Positions 29,100 through 41,614 of a stretch of 64,000 nt of DNA are shown here, piece after piece (within the stretch, counting starts at the first letter, position 1; every line of letters starts with the position of its first letter). A program made the position numbers and the translations under genes. The notes under the pieces are model-generated. The model saw nothing but the letters and a program-made list of their open reading frames with translations. It was not told where the DNA came from and did not search any database. Origin of the DNA: Druceiella hillmani (Eukaryota > Arthropoda > Insecta > Lepidoptera > Hepialidae); the NCBI GenBank assembly GCA_039881145.1, contig JAYKKI010000138.1, positions 487,501 to 551,500 on the forward strand, in the 5' to 3' direction.

Positions 29100-31255
29100 T
29101 TTTTCTGACGTATTTCTCAAATAAATGAAATTATAAAATTTTTGATCTAAATTTTAAAAATGAAAATTGTAATTAAATATAATAACGGCACACATTAGTT
29201 TCTGGAAGTGAATCAGTTTTTTCTTTTGGTAAATTCTATTGTAAAAAATATGCGTTTATGTGGATACCTTCTTCAATTTATTTTTTTTTAATAAAATATT
29301 TTTATCATTTTTAGATGACTGTTTAATTTTATATTTTCATAACTTTTAAAAGTTCATGTAGTTACACTTTAGCTGGTTCTAAAGATTATTTAACGCAAAT
29401 AATCAAACATAAAACGGTTATTGTTTAGATAAATATTTAGATACGTATGAACGTTGTCGAAATATGAATATATTTGTCTAATCATTTACACGGAGTTACC
29501 AAAATAATAAAATAACATCATTGTATATTTAAGTAGTAATAAATGTCCTAATTTTGCAACATATAAAATAATACACTACACAGCTACAACATATTTCAAG
29601 AAATAAATGTTCACTTGTCATAAATGAATGACAGTTTTACAATCTGTGTAACTGGGCAATTGAATATCATGGAAAAGCGTGAAATTTCATTGTAATTTGC
29701 AAGATGTCAAACTTTTTGATAATTAAGTCTTAAACATATTCATTCCGAAGAACTTTTCTGAAGAAGATGGTGTAAAATATATTTCTATTTAACGATCGAA
29801 AATTAAATTTCATATGTATAAAGTATACAGAGTAAGTATACAGAGCTGTAACTATTTAATAGTATACAGAGCTGTAAATGGAAGGGACCTGGCAAATAAG
29901 AAAAATCAGTACGAAATAGAAAATGGATGTAAATATATCGTTTTTAATAATGATATTTAAAGAAAACTCTTCTACATACATTCAGCCATCAGATTGTGAT
30001 CTCGAGTAGGTTTCATATTATTTAATTAATTTATAACTTTGACATATTAAATGACTTAATTGGATAAAATAGACGGAAAATCTTTAGCATTGCAACACGA
30101 ATCAAAACTTTATTAATATTTTTAGCTACGTCCGCGAAATTTCCATCGAAAAAAATTATTAGTGCGAAGTGTACCAAGACATGCTCTAAACATGTGGCGA
30201 AAAACACGATCTTTTTTGAAACATTTTACAAATGTTTATTTCTAATTTCTACAAGTCTCGACTAAATCACCCAATGCCATTAATTAAACCTACGTTTTTC
30301 CGCCTTCTAATTTAACAGTACACTCGCCGACATATCTAGTCAGATAATATACATAAATGCCACATAATGACACCGCCCGGGATAAGCTCATTGATGTGGG
30401 GAAAGGACCGCTTTTAATTGCGTTAGCGAGTGAAATTTAATAGGCTATATTATTTTTTGTACACTCCGGTTTAACGGCTCGCTTTTAATAGTCGTGTGCG
30501 AGGCACTCTACAATAACTTTGTAGCGAATTAAGCGTACCTAGCAATTAAGTGCCATTGTAAAGACGTGTATAGACAGGTTATTACATGTAATATATTTAC
30601 AAAGTCGTATTTTATTTAGAAGTATATCATGTTTTATTACGATATACGGACTGTAAATTAAGTATTAGGTATAAGGTAAGTATCAAATATTAGTATATAA
30701 ATCTGTATTAGGATCGTAAGTACAATTTACTTCTCATTTCCATGTTTTATTGTCATTATCGAAAGGGTTCAGGTGTGTTTAACAGTAATTTATGATTCAT
30801 TTTCATACAAAATGAAAACCCATCTTTTGTAATTATTTTACTTGAGATAGGCACATAAATATCTGTGTTATTTTACATTTTTGCCCTGTCCACGCAATTT
30901 AAAAAATAATGAAATTATGTTTTGAAATTCTAGTTATTTTAATATAGTTTTATTTATTTTGCCTTTTTCTAAAATTATTTTCTCCAGTGTGGAAAAGCTG
31001 CATTGTCGCTTTTTTAAGACTAAGACCCCAAAAATTTGTACGAGAAAAAAATTTTAGCGCGGCGATATAGTTATTTTAAGAAAATGTCATCACCAGCTAT
31101 TCTAACAAGCTTTTACAAATGATTCCCCCCAAAAACAAATTTAAAAAAAAAAAAATTAGTACTCAAAAGTACCATTATCAAATTATTGAAACGTATGTTG
31201 ATAAGCTTTATCCGTACCCCAACATTTTAAGTTTCTATTTCGGACGCTTTTTGAG
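29100..31255. other. A+T-rich background
   Basis: No gene. A short tandem triplication of AGTATACAGAG(CTGTAA) lies at 29,822-29,880. The pocket 30,300-30,570 is listed separately. Confidence 0.4.
30300..30570. other. balanced-composition block, candidate conserved non-coding element
   Basis: A non-repetitive block containing CACCGCCCGGGATAAGC, three TTTAAT-type homeodomain cores and GCAATTAAGTGCC, which resembles an NK-2-class binding site. Frames are open on both strands (a 22-codon ATG frame on plus, 48 codons on minus), so coding is not indicated. Regulatory function is inference. Confidence 0.25.
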
Positions 31256-31260
31256 CATTA

Positions 31261-31330
31261 CGGTTACGGCAATAGACAGACAGACACATAACTTTATAGG
31301 GTTCCGATTCTTCCTTTTATGGTTTCTGAG
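31261..31330 (+). repeat. dispersed GACA/GGTTCC-type repeat, copy 4
   Basis: ATAGACAGACAGACACATAAC is followed by TTTATAGGGTTCCG, then TTCCTTTTATGGTTTCTGAG. This is the best preserved GACA tract of the five loci. Confidence 0.5.
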
Positions 31331-31613
31331 CCATGAATAGTGTATGCATAAAACTTATATATATTATAAAACATGACATGCCCAAAACCAGAGATAAAGT
31401 CAAATTTAAAAAATAAAAATGAAGAGCCCAACAAACTATCATGTAATGTAAAATTTAGGATAAAAACAAATCCAATATATTTATGCATCGATATGCTGTC
31501 TAAAAGAGTATTTTAAGATTAGTTTTATTTTACTTTTAATTTGAATCAAATGGAATTTTACTTTTAATTTGAACTTGTGAAAAAACGATTCTTTGAACTA
31601 AAATAATTCTTCT

Positions 31614-32291
31614 GATCAGGCGAAGCTACAAGAAGATCTTAACAGACTAGGCGCATATTACAGACTAAACGACATACAATTAAGTGAGAGTGAGTGTAAA
31701 TTGATCATATTTTCTATAAACGACACAATGTGTTCATTTTTTGGAGTCTGTTAATTGCATTCATGATCTTGGTGTGATGTTTGATCCAAATTACATTTTG
31801 ATACTCATGTTAAGCAGGCCACCTCGCGAGCTTATTGTTTGATGGGCTTTTCCTTAAGAACTACCAAACCCTTTAAATAAATGAGAACGTATCGAATCCC
31901 CTGCACAAGTCTTGTGCGATCTCAACTTGAATATGCTGTTGCCGTCTGGAATCTATACTATTATACATACTCTGGTATGATCGAAAGAGTGCAAAAACGA
32001 TTCATACGTACATTGCAATATCGCTTCAATACGCACAAAATAGACTAATATAATGCATTGTATGCATTCAAATACCGTATTCTCTGCGAAAGGCGTGTTG
32101 AACTCGAAGCTATTGTACTTTATAATATCTGTCATAGTCATTACGATTGCGCCTGTATAGTGAATCAGTTGCAGTTTCATGTCCCAGGGAGAGCGACCCG
32201 TTGCTCCGCGCTTTTCTGCCTACCTACTGCTCGCATCAATGCCAGTTTTGTGAAGATTGCGACAGAATGTACCTCTAGACGTATTCACTAG
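31614..32291 (+). pseudogene. decayed jockey-type non-LTR retrotransposon reverse transcriptase, C-terminal part
   Basis: Read on the plus strand, this gives the end of an RT domain and the segment that follows in jockey-clade insect LINEs. From 31,614 one frame reads LQEDLNRLGAYYRLND and SECKLIIFS, the thumb-side region after the catalytic palm. The frame shifts by one near 31,730-31,743, where IHDLGVMFD matches the family's (R)DLGV(I/L)FD motif, and shifts back near 31,795. It then continues to 32,291 through HVKQATSRAYCLMGF, LVRSQLEYAVAVWN (the conserved LV(R)(S)xLEYAxxVW motif), MIERVQKRFIR and RRVELEAIVLYNI. In-frame stops lie at 31,878-31,880 and 32,046-32,048. The last 77 codons remain open. 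The YxDD catalytic box is absent because the fragment begins downstream of it: a typical 5'-truncated, dead LINE copy. No poly-A tail or target-site duplication was identified. Confidence 0.85.
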
Positions 32292-32294
32292 GTT

Positions 32295-35255
32295 ATTATT
32301 TCAATATAAGCAGTCAATTAAATGGATACTATACAACCATTAGTCCTTTTGAAAGTATTGACACCACATATTCTTTTTTTCAAATCCATATTATTAGAAA
32401 TAAAGCATAATTATTACAATTAATATTATTACTGATAACTATTATAGTGAATTTCGAACGGAAGAATAATTTTAAATATTTATTGTTGGTTTATTAACAT
32501 TACAAGTTTTATAAGTTAATTTAATTTATTACAAAATTTCTCGAAATTTAATATGCTGTATAAATATTTATACATGATTGATGACATATGTACGTAGAAT
32601 ATTATTTTAGCGTAGGATTGTTAGAAAACAAGTTAACCTAATACCTAAAAAACTCACTCATTGCATCTCACTATGACTTATACCTGTCTTTTATCCATAG
32701 GTGAAAAACTATAAAAATATATACATATATTTTGACCATATTCCTAATCAATTTCTTTTTTAATTTAAAGGCCAGAAAATTGCATTTATATATATGAATA
32801 CACACTGATTTAAAATTATAGAAAAAATAAAACCATGTTCTTGATTTTTATTAATAGTAAGTGTCCATTGTAAGAAAACTTAATTAAGTTGTAATAATCA
32901 ATACTGGATAAAATGCATTGAATAAATCTGAACCTACAAATTTATTTTAACTAACGCAATTAAAAAGATTTTTAAATTAAATTGTAATAAAGGCAATCAA
33001 CTTTCTCAATGAGAAATTCGCTTCAATCGATGAGTTCACTCACAAAATGAATCTGTTAGATAATCCAGTTATTTCTCAAACTGTCATTATTTTTATTTAA
33101 AATCTGTTTTTTATAATAAATTAGAAATATTAATCTTTCTCTTTATGCTCACTTTCGAAGACCTACACCTGCTGGTAGTTAAAAACCTTATCTAGTAACT
33201 TCAAATAATCAACATTAGTTGCCATAACTTCTGCAGACTATACATTAACAAATGTTTTCTATATTATCTAGTTATTAAAAAAATTACTTCATTTCTATCA
33301 ATTTATTAACTTAATTGAAAATGTTTACTAACTAAATCTTAATAAGATCGTACATCTCATTTTATGACACGGAAAAGACGACCTATAAAAAAGCATGTCG
33401 AAACCAGATTCAATAACCTGACTTTGACTATGAGTATACTCAGGCACTTTCTTATAAAATATGTCCTAATTCATAAACATACATAATTTCTTTTGAAAAG
33501 TTACTTGCTATTCCAGCTTCAAAACTTTAAATTAACTTATTCCTTATACTAGAAACTCGTAAATATTATTAAGAGTTTTCTGAAGACATTATGCCTCTCT
33601 CAATATCTAGTTCACTTTACTTTAAACGAAACATCATTTTACTTTGTTACCTTTTTTATATCTATTCACATCAATATTAGGAATAATTTCATATCGTCTA
33701 AAATTGCTTATTCATATGTATTCATTGACTGAATATTACTTTTATAGTTAATGTGTACATAAAAATAGAATATATATCTCTTTCTTTCTGTATCACCCTT
33801 CCACGGCACTCTTCCATTAGTTTTGATCTCAATAATTACATGCTCTTACATTATTGCATGAAGGTAAATAGAGAATTCGGATTGTAGATACATTCAAATC
33901 TGTATAAAGTTAATGTTTTCACATCGGAAAAATAATTAAATAATGTCAATTGCTACCGATACAAACAAAATATTATTTTTCTTCAATTAATATTTTTCAA
34001 AAAATTTTACAACAATAAACAATAAAATTAAAATTTTACCTACTTCATTAACCTTTGGGAATCTGGCTATGTATTACTTTTTCCTTTTTTTTTAAAATTA
34101 TTATATACAACTTTATAATAAAGGACGCCAAAAAGTGAGGGATGAAATTTACCCGATAAATTTAAATTTTTCGGCATTTAGACTTTTCTGAATGAAATTT
34201 ACTATACACTTAATTTTTTAAGTCGATTCTGTTACTCTAATATTTATCTTCGACAAATCATTCTAATACATTAGACCACCCGCTTATTAAATGTCTTCAC
34301 GTATATTGTAGAGTAGCAACATCGGAATGCCACAATAAGCATCACGTAATAACCCGAAAGAAGCCCAGTTTAAGGGATTTGAGGTAGATTATTGAGGTGA
34401 GGCCAGGTATTTCAGACACTGTAATATTTCATACGGTGGTAATTCTATGTTATTTAAATTAAAAAATGTTATTTATGAACCCCTTAATATTCAAAAATGT
34501 TTATATAAAAAATGTCTTTGAAGCATTTTAGAATTTTAATATATCACAAACGACATTGTGACAAATTTAAGAAAAATGTCAACTTCAAATCGCTTATAAA
34601 ATGTTGACAGGTCACTTGAAAATCGTTATATAATATTACGTAAATTATATATTCGAGGCATGTTCCTATTTATACGGCAGGTTTATTAGATCATAAAACA
34701 CGATTTATAACAAGCCTGGCTGATGAAATAGTTTTTAATATGCGACAGGTGTTACAAATTCCAGCGCGAATCAAGGACACTGTGTCTAGTTGCAAGTGAG
34801 AGACTTTATCATGAGAGATTTCATTATTTTGGTACTCAGTGTTTATTACTATATTAAGTGTTTATTTGTATACGATGTGCCCATTTTTATGATATACTGT
34901 CTTGAAGATGCAACACTTTCGCGGCAAAATTTTGACATGTAGTGTTTAAATGAAATATGATGTAAATGTGAAAGGGATGTTAGATACTTCGTATTATGCA
35001 CCTTGTTTAGTAGTAAATAATGTAGTAATTTAGCACCCTTAACAATGGTTCATACAGGAGTCACGGATGAGATTTTAAGGGGTAATTACTGCTGCTTGTG
35101 AATACACTATGTTACAGTGACACCCATTAATTATAGCAGAGAGTATACATTTACAAAGAACAATTTAACGGCTTTTAGCTCACTATTAACGTTACTTTTC
35201 AAATACGGTAATCAATTAATAACGAAAGGTAACAATAATGGTTATCACGTTTCTT
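32295..35255. other. A+T-rich background
   Basis: About 3 kb with no repeat, RNA gene or coding frame that I can support. Confidence 0.4.
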
Positions 35256-35258
35256 TAT

Positions 35259-35260
<2 letters not shown>

Positions 35261-35313
<53 letters not shown>
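35261..35313. repeat. (AT)n microsatellite
   Basis: An uninterrupted AT run of about 26 units. Confidence 0.95.
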
Positions 35314-35316
<3 letters not shown>

Positions 35317-35319
35317 GTT

Positions 35320-36060
35320 AAGAGTCCCCTCATATAATTCGCGGTGAGACACGCGATTTATGTGCTGGGAGTCTGAACTGAAAGGCTGTTAAATAATTGA
35401 CCCAAAACTTTGGCACGTGGCAAATTTCTAAAGCTCGTTTTCTTATATCATTTCATTTTGATTAAAAGTGAACTTTATTCGAGGTGGATTTTTCACTATT
35501 TTTCTTTTCGTAAATAAAAGAAAATATATAACAAAAATTCTTTTGTCTGGTTATGAAGGTCGCAAGAGAAAAAAAAAATATTTTAAAAATCTGCTCCCCA
35601 AAATAAATATTATTTTTGTCTTTTTTACAGTTTATTTAATTTAAATAATTTGCTATTTTATCAATAAACAGTTGATCGACAAAGAGCTAAGCCTTAATTC
35701 AACTTAAAACCTTAAAAACGTCTAAAAGGAAAAACTTGTACAAATAAATTTGAATTATGATATTTTACATCTGTAATTAGTAAGCTCCTTGTTTTCTCAC
35801 TTCGAATCGTTTAAGTGATTTGAGGATTATTCATAATGAAAATATTAAGTTGCCAAATTTTTAATATTTTCGGAAAAACGTGAAATAGTATCAAATTTGT
35901 TTTAAAAGAAGAATTCCGGTGACATTTAGTTTAAATAATCAATAATAAATAAGCAAAGCAAAGATAATACCGATTTGATGTTTGAGTTACATCGGAGCAA
36001 ACCATGCAGCTATGCGAAAATTATATCCATTCCAATAGCTGAATTACATTCCATCCATCC
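35320..36060. other. A+T-rich background
   Basis: Nothing seen beyond simple A/T runs. Confidence 0.4.
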
Positions 36061-36063
36061 ATT

Positions 36064-36600
36064 CCTTTTTTAACACACTTTTAGTGCTTTCACTTGTGTT
36101 ATCATTAGAAATAGCTGACTATTTCTAATGATTTATCGATCTGAAACTTAGAAAACTAAATCACTTCTGATGAAAATACAATAACATGGTAAATTTAATA
36201 TATATTTAAATTACATCTATCTCTTTTTTAACAAGCGTTTATTAGCTTAACTTGTATCAGATGTTTTTAATTCAGCTATTTTTAATAGATATATGGGCTT
36301 GAAACTTTACAAACTAAAGTAATACTGATGAAAATAGAGTACTACGGTACCCTCGAGCTAATATGTAGCTCGAGCTATATAAAGAAGAAAGAGAGGGAGT
36401 GATCATAGGGACTTCTCAGTAGCAAAAAATAAACCCATTGAGTTTGGGTTCGTTTAACTTATTTCATTTGGTCTTTCGGTTACATATTTTAACCGGGTAA
36501 TCTGATGATGGAGGAGTAGGTAATGATAAGAATTTCTCGATGGCAACAGTATATCCATTGGGTTTGTCCTCATTTGATTTACCTCAGAGTCCTACTGTTA
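36064..36600 (+). repeat. compound diverged interspersed repeat with two internal tandem pairs
   Basis: Two nested duplications are visible. The first pair (period about 158) shares TTTTTTAACA, CTTGT, GCT, TGAAACTT, AAACTAA and CTGATGAAAATA at 36,167 and 36,325. The second pair (period 120) shares GGAG, CATTGRGTTTG at 36,436 and 36,556, and a following TTTGATTTAC-like word. Between them, GGTACCCTCGAGCTA is followed by an inverted CTCGAGCTA/TAGCTCGAG (36,352-36,374). A perfect 14-bp inverted repeat with a 4-base loop sits at 36,101-36,132. From memory, words such as GATATATGGGCTTGAAACTT and GGTACCCTCGAGCT are typical of a dispersed insect repeat. Confidence 0.6.
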
Positions 36601-36609
36601 CGTAAGCGT

Positions 36610-37175
36610 ATTTTTAACTTTTACGAAATTAAATTTTTTACTATTTTTCTAATGAATAGCGACATGCGTTTTCCTTCCAGCGCAGGAAAATTTTATAAGA
36701 AATTTTATGTTCAATCATTACACCCAGAGTCCACAAATCTGATATTTTGATTATGATATTGTAGACTATTGTACCTATTGATTGAAGCTATGTACATTAT
36801 AACTAATTGACCAATTATTACACCAATATTTCTATATAACTTGCAAATAGATTTTTATTTTTTCAATGATCATTCAACGATTAAGCACCATTCTTTATTA
36901 TTACGTTCTGTACACTATTATACGTTATGTTTCTAAGCAAAGTTCTAGAGCGGTTGATATATTAGGTGGATTACAAAAATTTAAAATATATTTTGGAAAA
37001 TGTAATATTTCCACCACGAATAATAGCAACCTGTATTGAAACGGGTGAAGATTGAACGTAACCAGAGGGCAATCGATTGGAAATAAAAAAGGAAGGTAAC
37101 CATACCCTCTCGGGTACTTACATTGCAACAGTGTCTTTAGTACCTACACATATCCCCTCACACGACCTTGCTTGA
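36610..37175. other. A+T-rich background
   Basis: No supported feature. Short frames here (for example 36,523-36,750 and 36,925-37,128) have chance length. Confidence 0.4.
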
Positions 37176-37179
37176 TCAG

Positions 37180-37345
37180 TCTTGCAAACCGGAACCGTCC
37201 GATCGAATACCGGACATTTCCGGGTATATATCAGTGTATTCGTATCCGGCCATTCGTACAAGACCGGACATGAAATTTTCAGTCGATTTAGAAACCGAAA
37301 AACTTTGGTGTTGTTTATGTTTATAACCGGAAAATCCTCTCGTGT
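37180..37345. other. CCGG-rich patch with repeated CCGGACAT
   Basis: Six CCGG sites fall within about 150 bp, with CCGGACAT or CCGGCCAT words near 37,210, 37,246 and 37,263. Both strands carry a 65-68-codon open frame across the patch, an effect of its base composition and symmetry rather than evidence of coding. Confidence 0.4.
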
Positions 37346-37399
37346 TGCTATATTCTTCTGTACAGCTAAACATGTAATAAAAATATAAAAAAGAACCTA

Positions 37400-38720
37400 T
37401 AAATGAAAAATGTTATTTGTATACAGGCATTTAAGAGCAACAATTTTTAAAATTTTTTCGGTCTATCTCTCTGCGTATAAGGACATCAAGTAATATTTTT
37501 TTTAATGATTTTGATTTAATTTTTTTAATAATGTAAACTAAATGGGATCAAGAGGAATGACTGAGATATAAGTAGCAAAGGACGTTGACAAAATGAAGAA
37601 ATAATGTATGTTTTGTTGCTTGTGTGTTTTTATGTTATATGAAGTCTCTTCTTATACAATTAAATTGAAACATGTGTTAATTAGCTGATTAGTATTTTTT
37701 TACTTTTAAACAACCTAACTTTACTGCTACGTCTGTCTCAAAAATACCATTTAGTAGAAACCTGAAATTTTACTTTAATATTTCGCTTTTCTTTTGCTTC
37801 TCTCGAATTCTGTCCACCCAAATAAGAAGGCAATATAGTAAACCTGTCAAACAGCAAATGAATCAAAATGAACTCGTTTACAAACACCAGTCGGTTTACA
37901 GACTGCAACAATGTAACTCAAGTTCATACAAACGATTGTAAACTTTCGAAGCGTGTATATGTGTAACACGACAACAATTACTCACAATTACCCGCAATGT
38001 TGACGCTACTGTCGTCTGCCTGCTCGATGGATACACTATATGTACGTCCGCATATAAAGCACGTGGCGACAGTTAACCTTTGTTAACGAATACTCAACCA
38101 CGGATTGCCTTTCCGATTTTCTTAAAAGGAAGTTGAGTCAGTACTTACCTGATGGATATATTCAAATGGTAGTGATAGAAAATAGAACAAAATAATGATT
38201 GGCAAGTTGAATAATAAAAATATATGCTTCAAATAAGATTATTTTTCTTCGTCAGCGATACAGAGTTTTGAAGTAATTGAGGTACAGTGGTAGCAAATTA
38301 TAGGACTTATATTTTATACTTCAAGTTTGAATTTATTTCTTCTATATTAGAAATTAAGTTTATATGTTTAATCTCAAAACCATTTTGAAATCATCAATTC
38401 TATATTAAAATATTGGAAGCAGCAGTAAAAAAAAATATTTTCCAATTTTTTTTTAAAGTGGCAATGTTACAAATATAAAAATAATATTTGCTTTCAGTTT
38501 AGCATATAAAATGAAATTTTATTTTTTCCCTAACGAATTTTATATGAGGAAAGGTTATTTTATATAAAAATAATTTAATTTTTTTTTATAAAAGTGTTAA
38601 AAGAAAATATGCTCCATATTAAAAATACCAACGCGGTCATGAATGTAAAGTTCCCAAGTTCATTGGTTCGAAAGTTTTAGAGTTGTAAATTATGGTGGCC
38701 CACAGAAACCACATAACTCT
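37400..38720. other. A+T-rich background with one balanced block
   Basis: The block 37,975-38,150 is balanced in composition and non-repetitive, a weak conserved-element candidate. It contains ACTTACCTGATGG, a perfect minus-strand CAG|GTAAGT donor word at 38,143-38,151, but the sequence on the exon side is A+T-rich and carries no coding signal. Confidence 0.3.
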
Positions 38721-38726
38721 TTATAC

Positions 38727-39045
38727 TTCCATCAAAATTATAAATGTATTGCATTAGCGTCCAGGAAAAAGTCAAGAAAATAAGGGAAAAATGATGTTTT
38801 CAAAGGAAATGTTAATGGATAAGAAATCCGCATCGGATATAATACATATATGAAAGTCTTATAAAATCTGAAGGAATACTTAATTGACTATAGATTTTCT
38901 TTATTTGATAATTCTTAGCATAATGAAGAATACTTTAAGTTTTTGAAATCTGAAATACGCTCCGCCCCTAAGTTATGCCACCGAAAATTTAAATATTAAA
39001 TCTTATGAAAACTGAAGAAAAACTAATTGGCTTTGACGGTAGAAA
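38727..39045 (+). repeat. diverged dispersed repeat, copy 2 (pairs with 445-735)
   Basis: Shares two blocks, same order and orientation, with 445-735: ACTTCCATCAAAATTAT onward, and GAAAAACTAATTGGCTTTGA near 39,013. The family is unidentified. Confidence 0.55.
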
Positions 39046-39049
39046 TAGT

Positions 39050-40860
39050 AAAATATTTGCGTAGGTCTGTAAGTGGTAACCTATTGCTTTTAGTTTTAAT
39101 CATAAACAAATTTCCGGGGTAAAAGGCAAAAACTTAATTTTCAGTTTGCCAGTTATTGTTGGAACGCCATTATTTTATAACAGTTAGGAGAATTTTGAAT
39201 CAGCTGTTATCAAATAAGTCCGCTAATTGTTTCTTTTATCAAAGACTGAATTTACTTTAAATTCTACACTTCGATAAATTTTCGTGAAGTTTTTATCTGC
39301 CTTTACCCTACATCGTCTATTTCATTTTGTTTTTCTTACGACACAATAAATATTGTTATAATTCGTGCCTGCTAAATATATTATAATAAATAATTTAGCT
39401 AAATTTAAGAATTTAATTAACTATCTAATATTTAATTTATTTATAACTTTTCATAGAAAATAAAATGATAGTTACGGTGTTAGTTATATAATAGGTAAAT
39501 TTTACAAAATATCAAGAAGTTATCTTAAAAATCATAAGATTTTTCTCTCAAGAACAAAACTGATAAATGAAGATTTGATTGATACTATCAATATCCATTT
39601 ATCTTTTATATCAATGAAATCTCAAGAAAAAATCTATGATTAAAATGGTGCTAAGTATTTATTAAGGTTGTTTTTTTTCAATATCCGTCTTATCACTATA
39701 TACGAAGGCAATTAATTGACTTGGGCTGCTAAAGTATTTATTACATTAAATTTTTATTACCAAACTAAATATATTGAAAAAAATTATTATTCTTTTACAT
39801 TTTACTTAAAAAAATAATAATAATAGCGATAACTTCATCAAATTAACTTTAAAATAGAATGGATTTTTATATTATATTAATTAACACAAATTTCCTCTGA
39901 GGCTCAAAATATACAAAAATGACTACCTGGTATAATTTTATTCAACAATTTTAAATGATGCGAGTACATAAAGTCGAAAAGGAACATCAGAAAATTGTTA
40001 GGCTATAATTTTAAGGATATCATAACATAGTAAAAAGAAAATACTGAAATAGTGCTTTCAATTTATTTAATAATTCATATCTGATAACCAAAAGAGAAAC
40101 AAACAAAAATAAGATAATACCAAAAGCGACCTACATGTTTTTAATACACAACAATACTTCGGTTAACAGTCTTCGAATTTACAATTTTCATTTATATCTT
40201 TAATAGGTTTCTCTAAATATACTGTTTTATTGTATGAAAAGATGAAATCATTGTTAACTAAACTATTAAGTACTTTGTGTTACCCACCATTCAATTGAAT
40301 CGTTAAACATATCCAAATAAAATACAAGTTCCGCAAGCTAAAGGAATCCTTAACCTTGATACCACAATGGGTTAACAACAGCCATTTTCGGCTGGTGTGA
40401 CCAATCTAAACATAACGATAATGCGTGGCGACTGCTGACAATACCATATTGGACCACTCCCATCAATAGGTGATGTTGTATTTGGACTTCTAAATTACTG
40501 GAATAGTGCAGCTGCGTATTACATGTACATGCACCTAGATATTTACGTTAGGAATATGTATCATATCCCGAACATATAAGACTGAATTATTAAATATAGT
40601 TTGTTATTGTGTTTGTTATATTTAGGATTAACTATTGGTGAGCTATATTTGGTATAGAATATAAATTTTATTAGCCTATCAGCGGTAAATAAGAAAATTG
40701 TATATATTTATTTAAGAAGATTTGCGGAGTGAAATGGCTAAAAGTATATTTAAGAATTTTTCCAGCTTTTCCATAAAATCAAATATCAAAAAAGATATTT
40801 CCCAAAGTGTCGATAAAACTACAGTAAATTGTTTATTACAATTAAAATTATAATTAATGC
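39050..40860. other. A+T-rich background with one imperfect hairpin
   Basis: An imperfect inverted repeat at 39,531-39,640 pairs ATCATAAGATTTTT with AAAAAATCTATGAT, then GATAAATG with CATTTATC, then ATTGATA with TATCAAT around the centre. Nothing else is seen. Confidence 0.4.
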
Positions 40861-40863
40861 TAA

Positions 40864-41002
40864 TACACACACACACACATACACATACGTACGTGCGCAC
40901 GCTCACGCCCACTAGCACGCGCATACGTGTATACGCGCCCACGCGCACGCGCCTACACGCACTTACATGCACGCGCGCATATACGTGCGTGTACGCGCGT
41001 GT
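40864..41002. repeat. alternating purine-pyrimidine tract (CA/CG/TA), Z-DNA-prone
   Basis: Begins as (CA)n and passes into mixed CACG, CGCG and TACG steps with almost strict purine-pyrimidine alternation for about 140 bp, and is far richer in CpG than its surroundings. A near mirror of this composition, GT-led, is at 59,441-59,563. Frames across it on both strands are artefacts. Confidence 0.85.
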
Positions 41003-41137
41003 TTTTTATTTGCATGTCATGCGGAACATAAAAAGGGAAGAGCAAAACGATTTTTTTAAATTTTATGTAAAATATTTCAAGAGGCATTGTTGAAAATGTT
41101 TATAAATATGCTCCCTTTCATATTTCCGGAACTGCCA

Positions 41138-41611
41138 AGGTCAAAAGAAAAATGTTAACATAAAACAATAACGAAGATTCTAAATCTCATAGCTTTAGGA
41201 AAATTCACGATATCTTTAAGCCTGTAAAAAATGCAGGTACTCTGCAACATAATTTAATAAACTTAATAATGTGAATGTGTGTCTAACTGTGTGCAGAACT
41301 TCCAAGTTTTACTAGTACGTACTATGTTTTATTACCTCTTAATTTTTTTGTTGCAAGAAAAATTTTAGCATAAAACAATAATGATGATTCAATCTCACAG
41401 TTTCAAAAAAAATCATGATATCTTTAAAACCTGTGTAAGATGCAGGCACCATGCAACTCATTTATAAGGATTAAAGTAGTATCGATGCTGGCCAAATAGT
41501 TAAATAAAAATAGGATGTACTCACAAATATGTATGTGTGTCTAACTGTGTGCGGAACTTTCAAGTTTTACTCATACTTACTATGTTTTATTGTTTCTTAA
41601 TTTTTTTCTTA
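41138..41611 (+). repeat. diverged tandem duplication of about 210-260 bp
   Basis: Two direct copies (41,138-41,351 and 41,354-41,611) share CATAAAACAATAA, GATATCTTTAA, ATGCAGG, TGTGTGTCTAACTGTGTGC, CAAGTTTTACT and TACTATGTTTTATT in register. The second copy carries about 48 extra bases before the TGTGTCTAAC word. An old interspersed repeat that was duplicated locally. Confidence 0.8.
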
Positions 41612-41614
41612 CCT

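Noticed and set aside
37176..37388. Overlapping 65- and 68-codon frames on both strands
   Set aside because: Explained by a CCGG-rich symmetric patch; neither shows a domain.
38143..38151. Perfect minus-strand CAG|GTAAGT donor
   Set aside because: The exon side is A+T-rich without an open frame of note; one such 9-mer per window is near expectation.
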